Shown here in pieces: positions 1-8,138 of a stretch of 14,890 nucleotides of DNA; the first letter of the stretch is position 1; the number at the start of each line of letters is the position of its first letter. The notes beneath the pieces were generated by a model. That model was given only the letters and a program-made list of their open reading frames with translations. It made no database searches and was not told the DNA's origin. Source of the DNA: Halobacteriales archaeon QS_9_68_42 (GTDB lineage: Archaea; Halobacteriota; Halobacteria; Halobacteriales; Haloarculaceae); assembly GCA_003022905.1 (NCBI GenBank), contig PXSE01000050.1, forward strand, positions 1 through 14,890. The letters run 5' to 3'. The position numbers and the translations under genes are program-made.

Positions 1-144
1 GACCGGGACGCTGACGAGCGTGCTCAGCGTCACCGCGGCGATGCTGACGTACAGCGAGACGTAGACGATGCTCGGGACGTACCCCTCCCGGAACGGGAAT
101 CCGACGGCGAACGCGAGCGGCGCGAGGTCCAGCGGCACGCTCAC
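1..144 (-). CDS. tupB: TupB-like tungstate ABC transporter permease, N-terminus only (runs off the window)
   Basis: The first 48 codons of a minus-strand gene are present; the rest lies beyond position 1. The start is a GTG (144-142) sharing four bases (GTGA) with the tupA stop, so the two genes are almost certainly cotranscribed and translationally coupled. The visible sequence has a hydrophobic stretch at residues 3-14 and the beginning of a transmembrane segment from about residue 24 ([19 protein letters not shown]), matching the N-terminus of TupB/ModB-like permeases. Such permeases form the membrane channel through which oxyanion handed over by the binding protein enters the cell. The assignment rests mostly on the tupA neighbour, since 48 residues are too few for a family call. 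An ATPase gene (tupC) would be expected further along. Confidence 0.6.
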   Translation of the reverse strand, partial: MSVPLDLAPLAFAVGFPFREGYVPSIVYVSLYVSIAAVTLSTLVSVPV

Positions 145-1070
145 CCCCCTGCGGACTCGTCGCTCCAGCCCTCCGGGACGTACTGCTGGAAGTCCGGGTC
201 CTCGGAGACGGCCTCGGGGAAGAACAACTGCTCGCCGTCGGACTCGTAGGCCGCGATGGCGTCCTGTGCATCGGGACTCGTTATCCACCCGATGTACGCC
301 ATCGCGAGGTCATAGTTGACGCCCTCGTGGACGCCGGGGTTGACCGCCATAACCCCGTACGGGTTGGCGAGTGTCTCCGGGCCGCCCCCGATTGGACCCT
401 GGACGAGGACGACGAGGTCGAGTTGCGACCGCTGGGCGATGAACGTCCCGCGGTCCGAGAGCGTGTAGGCGCCCTGCTGGGCCGCGACGTTCAGCGCCTC
501 GCCCATTCCGGTGCCGGTCTCCTGGTACCACCCGCCGCCGGGGTCGGCGTCGGCGGCCTCCCAGAGGTCCACCTCCCTGGCGTGGGTGCCGGAGTTGTCC
601 CCGCGGGAGACGAAGATCGCCTCCGCCCCGGCAATGGCGGCGAGCGCCTCCGTCGCCGAAGCCGTCCCCTCGATGCCGACCGGGTCGCTTTCAGGGCCGA
701 CGAGCACGAAGTCGTTGAACATGAGGTTCCGCCGGTTGACGCCGTGACCCTCGCGCAGGAACTCGTCCTCGAGGCCGCGCGCATGGACCATTACCACGTC
801 CGAATCGCCGTTGCGGGCCGTCTCCAGGGCCGCGCCGGTGCCCTGGGCGACGGCGTCCACCGACACCCCGTACATCGCCTCGAACTCGGGGTGAATGGCG
901 TCCAGCAACCCCGTGTCGTAGGTGCTGGTCGTCGTCGTCAGCGTCAGCGTCTCGCCGGCCACCCCCGGTCGGTCGGCCTCCCGCCTGCCGCCGACCCCGG
1001 CGCAACCGGCCGCACACGCGACCACCCCGGCGCCGAGCGCCCCGAGCAGGTCCCGCCGTTGTATCTGCAT
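141..1070 (-). CDS. tupA: Tungstate (or molybdate) ABC transporter substrate-binding lipoprotein, TupA type
   Basis: Extracellular binding protein of 309 aa that captures an oxyanion and delivers it to the adjoining permease. The N-terminus is a twin-arginine signal ([11 protein letters not shown], residues 5-15) followed by cysteines at 19 and 23, either of which could be the lipidation site. The mature protein opens with a threonine-rich motif, [15 protein letters not shown] (about 43-57), the signature of TupA/WtpA-like tungstate binders; residues near MVHA and NDFVLVGP are also typical. An in-frame ATG at 1097 would add nine residues before the signal. I prefer 1070 because a TATA-like box lies 27 nt upstream of it and the signal peptide then begins at once. 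Tungstate versus molybdate cannot be settled from sequence alone. In haloarchaea tungsten would serve aldehyde:ferredoxin oxidoreductases (established family knowledge; none is seen here). Confidence 0.88.
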   Translation of the reverse strand: MQIQRRDLLGALGAGVVACAAGCAGVGGRREADRPGVAGETLTLTTTTSTYDTGLLDAIHPEFEAMYGVSVDAVAQGTGAALETARNGDSDVVMVHARGLEDEFLREGHGVNRRNLMFNDFVLVGPESDPVGIEGTASATEALAAIAGAEAIFVSRGDNSGTHAREVDLWEAADADPGGGWYQETGTGMGEALNVAAQQGAYTLSDRGTFIAQRSQLDLVVLVQGPIGGGPETLANPYGVMAVNPGVHEGVNYDLAMAYIGWITSPDAQDAIAAYESDGEQLFFPEAVSEDPDFQQYVPEGWSDESAGG

Positions 1071-1093
1071 GGACACATCGGGGGCCCGCGGCG

Positions 1094-1100
1094 TCAAATG
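1094..1100 (-). promoter_or_regulatory. TATA-like box of tupA
   Basis: CATTTGA on the minus strand is centred 27 nt upstream of the ATG at 1070, the spacing expected for a leaderless haloarchaeal transcript. It lies in the 66-nt gap after the MFS gene, so tupAB probably has its own promoter. Confidence 0.4.
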
Positions 1101-1136
1101 CGTTTCGCCGGCCGCTCCGGGGTCCGGCCTGCCGGG

Positions 1137-2543
1137 TCAGACGTACGGCTCGAACTCCCGGCCGAACAGGAGGAAATAGCCGGTGCCGACGACGCCGACG
1201 GCCGCGGCGACGGTGAACGCGACGGTCGGGTTGACGAACTCCCAGAGGTAGCCGCCCAGCGCGGCACTGGGGATGACGACGGTGTTCCGAAGCAGATAGT
1301 AGGTGCCGGTGACCCGGCCGCCGGCGCCGGCCTCGGCGGGGCCGACGATGAGCGCCTTGTGCGACGGCAGGCCGGCGAACCGGAGCCCTGAGAACGCGAA
1401 GACGGCGACCATGGCCCACTGTAGCGAGAGGAACGGCGACAGGACCGCCGGCGCCCCGACGAGCACGACCGGGAACAGCGCGTACACCGCAAAGCCAAGC
1501 GCGACGACGGGTTTGAGGCCGACGTGCTCGGCGGCCTTGGCGGCGGGCGCCATCGTCACCAGCGCGACGGCCATCTCGACGCCGAGCAGGTAGCCGAAGA
1601 ACGCCTCCGGCGAGAGGTCGACGGCATACGAGAGGCCCGCCGCCGCGACGGTCGTCTCGAAGCCCACCTCGTACACCTGCGTGATGACCAGGACGAAGAA
1701 CACGTACACCATGCCGTTGGCGAACCGGACGAGCGTGTCGCCGACCAGGAGCGGCCGCAGTTCCGCGGGCATGTCACGCAGGTCCCGGCGGATCGCCGCC
1801 AGGCCGGCGAACGTGTCACCCAGGGAGTCCTCGGTAGAATCGTAGAGGAGGTGCTGGGCGACGGTGCCGACGGCCCCGAAGACGACGGCCACCGCGAGGG
1901 CGTACCGGAAGCTCACGGTGAACTCCGAGCGGAGGCCGACGAGGACGGCCGCGAGTACGGGGCCGACGAGGAACGCCGTCCGGCGGAACGTCTCGGTGCT
2001 GGCGAACCCGGCCGCCAGCCGCGAGGGGTACGTCTCGGTGCTGGCGAACCCGGCCGCCAGCCGCGAGGGGTCGGTCGCCTGCTTGACCACCGCGAACGTC
2101 GCCCCAAGGCCGAACGACTTCCAGGCCTGCGCCAACAACAGGCCAACGAATATCCACCCCCACGGCGGGACGTCGATTCGGGCGAACGTGACCGTCCCCA
2201 GGGTCGGGGCGAACAGCCAGACGACGAATCCCAGCGTCGACGCTAGTCCGAAAAGCGTCAGCGCGTACCGCGACCCCAGGCGGTCGGAGATCGCCCCGCC
2301 CGGGTAGGGGTACACCGCCGAGATGACGTTGCCGGCCGTCCCGAACAGTCCGACGACGAACCCCGATGCTCCCAGCGCGACCATGTACTCCGGAAGGTAG
2401 CGGTTGGTCATCTGGAAGCCGAGGCTGAAGGCGAACATCGCGAGCGACAGCACCAGCACGTCCCGCTCGAGCGCGAAGAATTGCCTGAACGTGTTCAGCG
2501 GGCCCGATTCGTCCGTCTCGACGGTGACCTGTTCCTGGCTCAT
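1137..2543 (-). CDS. Major facilitator superfamily transporter with an internal 14-residue duplication
   Basis: Integral membrane secondary transporter of 468 aa; the substrate is unknown. About twelve hydrophobic segments are visible, and the MFS motif A appears in the TM2-TM3 cytoplasmic loop as GGAISDRLGSR (82-92). The N-terminal 30 residues are acidic and polar. Residues 159-172 (PSRLAAGFASTETY) are immediately repeated at 173-186, in the loop between TM4 and TM5, lengthening a normally short cytoplasmic connector by 14 residues; the frame is kept. The ATG at 2543 (MSQEQ) is chosen over an upstream in-frame ATG at 2606 because the extra 21 residues are proline/arginine-rich and unlike the family. 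A weak TATA-like AGGTTTGAGG (2610-2601) lies about 60 nt upstream, so the gene may instead be transcribed with gcvPA-gcvPB, which ends 106 nt upstream. Drug or metabolite efflux is possible but unsupported. Confidence 0.85.
   Translation of the reverse strand: MSQEQVTVETDESGPLNTFRQFFALERDVLVLSLAMFAFSLGFQMTNRYLPEYMVALGASGFVVGLFGTAGNVISAVYPYPGGAISDRLGSRYALTLFGLASTLGFVVWLFAPTLGTVTFARIDVPPWGWIFVGLLLAQAWKSFGLGATFAVVKQATDPSRLAAGFASTETYPSRLAAGFASTETFRRTAFLVGPVLAAVLVGLRSEFTVSFRYALAVAVVFGAVGTVAQHLLYDSTEDSLGDTFAGLAAIRRDLRDMPAELRPLLVGDTLVRFANGMVYVFFVLVITQVYEVGFETTVAAAGLSYAVDLSPEAFFGYLLGVEMAVALVTMAPAAKAAEHVGLKPVVALGFAVYALFPVVLVGAPAVLSPFLSLQWAMVAVFAFSGLRFAGLPSHKALIVGPAEAGAGGRVTGTYYLLRNTVVIPSAALGGYLWEFVNPTVAFTVAAAVGVVGTGYFLLFGREFEPYV
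1988..2071. repeat. Perfect 42-bp tandem duplication (two copies) inside the MFS gene
   Basis: Positions 1988-2029 and 2030-2071 are identical over all 42 bases (unit begins ACGTCTCGGTGCTGG on the plus strand); the bases just outside differ. The unit equals 14 codons, so the reading frame is preserved. No divergence between copies means the event is very recent or is an assembly/read artefact. Confidence 0.95.
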
Positions 2544-2649
2544 CTGTGGACGTCGCTGGCGGTCATCAGGGCGCTCATTCGGAGGGAGGTCGCCGGGCCA
2601 CCTCAAACCTCCGGCGGGCCGGGGACCGGGACCGAGGCGGTCCTCGCGG

Positions 2650-4130
2650 TCACTCTGCGTCGTCGAGCGCCTGCCACGAGAGCCGCGTGTTCCGCGCCGC
2701 GGCCACCTGGTCGATACGGGCGGCGGCGGTCCGCTCGGGCGCCGACTCCAGGGTCTCGTCGTCGTCCTCGCGGGCGGCGTTGAACGCCGCCGCCAGCTGG
2801 TCGAGGGTCCGCTTGCTCTCGGCCTCCGTGGGTTCGGTCATCAGCGCCTCCTCGACGATCTCGGGCCACTTGGTCGTCGGCGGGTGGACGCCGTAGTCGA
2901 GCATCCGCTTTGCGACGTCGGCGGCGTCCTGGTCGCCCGCGCTCGCGACGAATTCGTGGTGGAACGGGCCGAACGGCACCTCGTAGCGCACCTGCTCGGC
3001 GAGGTAGTTGGCGTTCAGGACGGCCTTCGCGGAGGTGTCGGCCAGCCCTTCGTCGCCCAGTCGGGCGATATAGGCGTAGGCCTTCACCAGCACGAGCCAG
3101 TTGCCGGCGTAGCCGTGGACCTTGCCGATGGTCCGCTCGGGCGTGTACCGCTCGTATCTTCCGGCGCTCCCCTCTCGCGGGCCCTGTCCGCTCGCGCCGT
3201 CCGCGTTGCCCTGCGAGACGCGCCGAACGTGGGGGTCCGGCAGGAACTCCGCCAGTTCCTCGGTGACGCCGACCGGGCCCGCGCCCGGGCCGCCCCCGCC
3301 GTGCGGCGTCGCAAACGTCTTGTGGACGTTGTAGTGCATCACGTCGAAGCCCATGTCGCCGGGGCGGGCCCGTCCGAGGAGGGCGTTGAGGTTCGCACCG
3401 TCGTAGTACAGCAGGCCGCCGACGTCGTGGATCATCTCCGCGATCTCGCGGATGTCGCTCTCGAACAGCCCCAGGGTATTGGGGTTGGTCAGCATCAGCG
3501 CCGCGGTCTCCTCGGAGAGCGCCGCCGAAAGCGCTTCTAAGTCGACGCGGCCGTCCTCGCCGCTGGGCAGCGACACCACGTCGTAGCCGGCCAGCGCCGC
3601 CGACGCGAAGTTGGTGCCGTGCGCGGAGTCGGGGACGATTACCTCCGAGCGCTCGTCGTCATTGGCCCGGTGGTAGGCCCGGGCGACGAGGATGCCGGTG
3701 AACTCGCCGGCGGCGCCGGCGGGTGGCTGGAGCGTGACGGCGTCCATCCCGCCGACCTTTGCGAGGTACCGCTGGAGTTCGTACTGGAGCTTCAGGTTGC
3801 CCTGGGCGGTCCGGTCGGGGCGGTCGGGGTGGACCAGCCCCTTCGGGTTGACCGCGACGTCCTCGGTGAACTTGGGGTTGTACTTCATCGTACAGGAGCC
3901 CAGCGGGAACGGTCCGGAGTCGACGCCGTAGTTCATCTCCGACAGCCGGGTGTAGTGCCGCGCCAGCTCCGGCTCCGAGATGTCGGGCAACTCAAGGCTG
4001 TCGCGGGTGAGGTCGTCGGGCAGCGGCGAGTCGACCGCGACGCGCTGGCGGTTCTTCTCCGAGAGCAGCGGTTCGTAGCGCTCCTCGTCGTCGGCCCAGC
4101 GCGCCTGGTCGTAGCCGAGTTCGTCGTCGC

Positions 4131-4134
<4 letters not shown>
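2650..4134 (-). CDS. gcvPB: Glycine dehydrogenase (decarboxylating) subunit 2, P-protein C-terminal half
   Basis: PLP-binding half of the split P-protein of the glycine cleavage system, 494 aa. With subunit 1 it decarboxylates glycine and passes the aminomethyl group to lipoyl-H-protein. The PLP lysine is K272 in [18 protein letters not shown] (268-284), followed by the glycine-rich loop. Other family hallmarks are [11 protein letters not shown] (77-87), [11 protein letters not shown] (135-145), HGTNFASA (172-179) and the late [12 protein letters not shown] loop between VRRVSQG and YERYTPERT is rich in G, S and A. The ATG at 4134 overlaps the gcvPA stop by four bases (ATGA), so the two are translationally coupled; a longer in-frame extension upstream runs antisense to nothing useful and lies within gcvPA. 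No catalytic residue appears to be missing. Confidence 0.96.
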
Positions 4135-5459
<1,325 letters not shown>

Positions 5460-5480
5460 AGGAAACCGAGTGTGCCGAAG

Positions 5481-5487
5481 GCTTACG
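5481..5487 (-). promoter_or_regulatory. TATA-like box of gcvPA
   Basis: CGTAAGC on the minus strand is centred 25 nt upstream of the gcvPA ATG (5459), which is compatible with a leaderless gcvPA-gcvPB transcript. The match is weak. Confidence 0.3.
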
Positions 5488-5560
5488 ATGCGCGCGTAAT
5501 GATTGCCCCGGTTCCGGCGGTCGAGCACTGGGACGCACGGATCGCGGGTCGGGGGCGCTC

Positions 5561-5589
5561 AACCGGCACAATTTAAACGGAAGCCGGTT
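5561..5589. promoter_or_regulatory. Inverted repeat flanking the usp TATA box (operator candidate)
   Basis: AACCGGC (5561-5567) and its exact reverse complement GCCGGTT (5583-5589) are separated by 15 nt. The TATA box sits in the spacer. A dimeric regulator bound here would cover the TBP/TFB site of the stress-protein gene. The pairing is seen directly; regulatory use is inference. Confidence 0.45.
5571..5577 (+). promoter_or_regulatory. TATA box of the usp gene
   Basis: ATTTAAA is centred 28 nt upstream of the ATG at 5602, the best archaeal TATA match in the window, with spacing for a leaderless mRNA. Confidence 0.65.
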
Positions 5590-5601
5590 CGAGTGCCCAC
5601 C

Positions 5602-5909
5602 ATGACGAGGTTCCTCGCGGCCACCGAGAGCGAGCGGACGAGCGAACGACTCGGGCGGTACCTGCGCGGGCGGGTCACCGACGACGACACCGTCTACGTG
5701 GTCAACTCCCTGCCGAATCGCACCAGCTGGTCCGGGGCAACAGCCCCGAATCCGACGTCGTGGCGTTCGCCGACGACCACGACGTCGACGAGATACTGCT
5801 CGGCGTCCGACAGCGGAGTCCGACCGGGAAGGTCATCTTCGGGTCGACCGCACAGGGGGTCCTGTTGTCGTCAGATATACCCGTGGTCGCAATCCCGCTG
5901 GACGCATGA
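5602..5909 (+). pseudogene. Short UspA-family universal stress protein, broken by a one-base deletion
   Basis: The first 38 codons ([19 protein letters not shown]...VVNSLP) are in one frame. From about 5715 the homologous continuation is in the next frame, running [18 protein letters not shown] and ending with the typical Usp C-terminus ([20 protein letters not shown], then [13 protein letters not shown]) to a TGA at 5907-5909. Adding one G at CTGCCG|GAA restores an intact protein of about 102 aa, a compact nucleotide-binding alpha/beta fold. As sequenced, the first frame would instead run on into unrelated arginine-rich residues. The restored stop overlaps the next gene's ATG (ATGA), which supports the restored frame being the ancestral one. 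The break could be a real mutation or a homopolymer (GG to G) read error. The ligand and stress role are unknown. Confidence 0.8.
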
Positions 5910-6175
5910 GCGCGAGCGAACTGGAGGCGGTCGTCGAGCGGCTCCGGACCGCCCACGAACACGTCGACGGCGATGCCGAGGAACGAATCGAAGGGCTCGT
6001 CGGGAAGGCCGAGAGCGCCCTCGAGGACGGCCGGACGCTTGACCACGGCGCGCTGGCGCGGATGACCCGGACGCTGTCGGAGCTGGCCGAGGATGCCGAC
6101 GGCGAGACCGCCGAGGCCATCGAGGCCGCCAAGGACGCCATCTCGTCGTACCGCGAGGGCGTCCCGGGCGCCTAA
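5906..6175 (+). CDS. Small acidic helical haloarchaeal protein, probably DUF7553 family
   Basis: Protein of 89 aa, almost entirely predicted helix, rich in E, D and A, with no cysteine, signal peptide or membrane segment. It reads as two or three amphipathic helices ([52 protein letters not shown]) with a central DHGALARM and a C-terminal [11 protein letters not shown] recall haloarchaeal proteins of this length and pattern filed as DUF7553, but I cannot confirm this here and no biochemical function is known to me. Its ATG overlaps the stop of the restored usp frame by four bases, so it is probably coexpressed with the stress protein. Its stop (TAA, 6173-6175) overlaps the stop of the convergent gene on the other strand (6172-6174). 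Confidence 0.8.
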   Translation: MSASELEAVVERLRTAHEHVDGDAEERIEGLVGKAESALEDGRTLDHGALARMTRTLSELAEDADGETAEAIEAAKDAISSYREGVPGA

Positions 6176-7396
6176 CCCTCGCCGTCGAGCAGGTTCTCGG
6201 CGAGAATCGGGACGAACGTCCCGATGTCGGTTACCATTCCAACCGCCTGTGCGGAGCCGCGGTCCAGCAGTTGGGTCACCGTCGCGGGGTTGATGTCGAC
6301 ACAGACCACCCGGGTCGTTGACGGCAGGCAGTTGCCCACCGCCACCGAGTGCAGAAGCGTCGACAGCATCAGCACCATGTCGGCGTCGTGGGCCTGCTCG
6401 CGGATGGCGTTCTGCGCCGTCGCGGATGGACCCCGCGATGACGTACGGCACATCGTTGTCGACGCACTGGTACATGACGCCGGAGTCGAGCTTGTCGGCC
6501 TCGACGGCGGCCTCGATGCCGCCGGCCCGGATTATCTCGCTGATGGCGTAGATGTGGTGCTTGTGGCCGTGGCGGGCGTGGTCGAGCGTCTCGGTGTCGA
6601 CGCCCAGTGACGTGCCGTAGAGGTCCCGCTCGATGTCGTGAACGGCAAAGCCGTTGCCGATGGAGAGGCCGTCGACGTAGCCCGCCTCCACGAGGCGCGC
6701 GAGGTCCCCGCGGGCCCCCGAGTGGATGACCGCCGGGCCGGCGACGACCAGCACGTTGCCGTTCTCGCGTTTCGTCTCCTCGATGGCGCCGGCTATCCCC
6801 TCAATTGTGGACTCGGAGGGCCGCTCGGCGGAGACGCCGCCCTGCATGAAGCCGAAGGCGCCCTCCCTCTCTCGGGGGCGCTCGGGGGGCTGGACCCGGA
6901 TGCCGGCGTCGCCGGTCACCACCGTGTCGCCCTCCTCGATGGCGTTGAGCGTCTCCGTGTAGGCCCGGACCTCGTCGGCGGCCCGCGGGTCGTCACCGTC
7001 CGGCGAGGCCGCCTCCACGACGACCGCACAGTCCATCTCGACGTCCTCGACCTCGACCCACTCGCCGTCGATCCGTATCTGCGTCGGGTGGTTGGTCGTC
7101 GAGTAGAAGCCGTGCGGGACGACCTGGTCGGCCGGGGCCGGCTCGAGGGTGGCGTCGTCGGGATCCGCGGGGTTGGCGCCCTGCTGGTGGAGGTCGTGGA
7201 CGATGCGTTGGAGTTCGTCCTCGGAGTCGGCGGTCACGAGTAGCCTGGCGTAGGACTCCTGGTCCTTCCGGCGACCGATGTCGAACTCCTCGACGTCGAA
7301 GGAGCCGCCGTGGTCCATCACGATGCCGAAGGCCGACTGCATCATCCCCGAGTCGATGATGTGGCCCTCCAGTTCGACGACGCGGGAGACGCTCAT
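6172..7396 (-). pseudogene. TIGR00300 (LOR/SDH domain, ornithine cyclodeaminase type) protein, disrupted by an internal deletion
   Basis: Family hallmarks run in order from the ATG at 7396: GHIIDSGMMQ, the GFYSTTNH block, MDCAVVVEA, RVQPPERPRE, VVAGPAVIHSG, HDIERDLYGTSLGV, HGHKHHIYAI and VPYVIAGSIRD. After SIRD (codon 6421-6419) the frame is lost. The rest of the family (AQNAIREQAHDADMVLMLST through VTDIGTFVPILAENLL) continues in another frame from 6417 to a TAG at 6172. Compared with the family as I remember it (MJ1480: SIRD, about 13 residues beginning DGPLPD, then AQ), a single base stands where 39 are expected, so about 38 bp are missing. Archaeal and cyanobacterial relatives convert ornithine to proline and ammonia, but not every family member has been tested. 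Intact length would be about 420 aa. No clear TATA sits at -27; TTTATTC at 7473-7467 is possible with a leader of about 45 nt. Confidence 0.85.
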
Positions 7397-7662
7397 ATCC
7401 TTGAGGAGGGAGCCAGTCGCCAAGACGGTTGTGGGTCGGTTGGGGAGGCGACAGATGCAAGATTGAATAAACGGATAGGTTTGCCGGCTCGGGACGCGGC
7501 GGCATGGCAGGACGCAGTCGGAGGCACGGACCGGCGACAGCGAATAGAAGACGGTCGCGCTCGCGCTTCTGGGCGCCGGGGTCGGGCTGGACGAGTAACT
7601 GACGGGTCGATTTTTACGTCGAGCGACCGACGAGAGCCATCTCTCCTCCGGCAGGCGAGCGG
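7397..7662. other. Intergenic stretch without a supported gene
   Basis: These 266 bp separate the 130-aa gene from the TIGR00300 gene, both on the minus strand. Open frames here are short, arginine/serine-rich and shadow-like. A minus-strand TTTATTC near 7467-7473 may be the TATA box of the downstream gene. A T-run (about 7611-7616, plus strand) has no plus-strand gene ending before it. No tRNA-like fold was seen. Confidence 0.5.
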
Positions 7663-8055
7663 TCAGTCGTCCGCGTTGGTTCGGGTCTCGACGGTCCACT
7701 CGCAGTCGGTCGCCTCCCGGAGCCGCTCGTAGAGCCGTCTCAGTCCGAGCGGCTCCGTCGCCGGGAGGACGTGGAACTCGACGACGCCGTCGCGGACCGC
7801 GACCCGGAAGGTGTCGCCCGTCTCGTCGTCGTGGACGAGGTACAGCGGCATCGGCAGGTCGAACCAGTCGCCGTAGCGGTAGGGGTCGTCCTTCAGAACC
7901 GACTCAACAACCGCCGCCAGGGCCCCGTCCTCGCGCGGCGGCGTCGGCGTCACCTCGAACACCGTGCCGCCCTCGTACTTGACGCCGCCACGCCGCGGGT
8001 AACGCCGGGTCGGGCGCTGGCGAATGGCGAATGTCGACGCGTCCTCGTCGGCCAC
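7663..8055 (-). CDS. Unrecognised haloarchaeal protein, 130 aa
   Basis: I do not recognise this family. The protein is soluble, has no cysteine in its first 110 residues and one late (TDCEW), and shows mixed alpha/beta composition. A basic N-terminal patch (RQRPTRRYPRRGGVKY) is followed by a glutamate/valine strand region, then DPYRYGDWFDLPMPLYLV, DDETGDTFRVAVRDG and a C-terminal helix LRRLYERLREATD. The GTG at 8055 is chosen as start because CTTAAG is centred 26-27 nt upstream, fitting a leaderless transcript; codon composition is uniform from there to the TGA. It lies 84 nt downstream of the DsbA/membrane gene on the same strand but has its own promoter candidate, so a functional link to that gene is only a possibility. 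Confidence 0.75.
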   Translation of the reverse strand: MADEDASTFAIRQRPTRRYPRRGGVKYEGGTVFEVTPTPPREDGALAAVVESVLKDDPYRYGDWFDLPMPLYLVHDDETGDTFRVAVRDGVVEFHVLPATEPLGLRRLYERLREATDCEWTVETRTNADD

Positions 8056-8077
8056 ACGACTTGTACGGCGCCACCTC

Positions 8078-8085
8078 GCTTAAGT
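8078..8085 (-). promoter_or_regulatory. TATA-like box of the 130-aa gene
   Basis: ACTTAAGC on the minus strand is centred 26-27 nt upstream of the GTG at 8055. This spacing supports both that start and a leaderless mRNA. Confidence 0.5.
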
Positions 8086-8138
8086 TCGTGGGCGTTGTAC
8101 GGGCTGCTTCCGTTTCCCTTGACGCACGCCAGTCCGTC

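Noticed and set aside
327..1391. Long plus-strand open frame opposite tupA and the MFS gene
   Set aside because: It is the antisense shadow of two well-supported genes in high-G+C DNA; its product is R/G/V-rich and matches nothing.
5700..5730. Programmed ribosomal frameshift in usp
   Set aside because: No slippery heptamer or following stable hairpin is evident, and Usp proteins are not known to use frameshifting; a simple base loss explains it.
6398..6429. Direct repeat TCGCGGATGG at 6398-6407 and 6420-6429 as the deletion-causing repeat
   Set aside because: The two copies encode the conserved AIRE and SIRD positions and both survive, so they are not the deletion endpoints.
7504..7602. Small plus-strand ORF of 32 codons starting MAGRSRRH
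   Set aside because: Arginine-rich composition typical of a random frame in GC-rich DNA; no homology recognised, and the AT-rich element upstream is 35 nt away.
7605..7620. T-run as a transcription terminator
   Set aside because: No plus-strand gene ends before it, and on the minus strand it reads as A residues.
5702..7699. A continuous minus-strand frame of 665 codons
   Set aside because: Only its middle part (from 7396 to about 6419) is a real protein family. The ends are readthrough before the true start and after the deletion frameshift.
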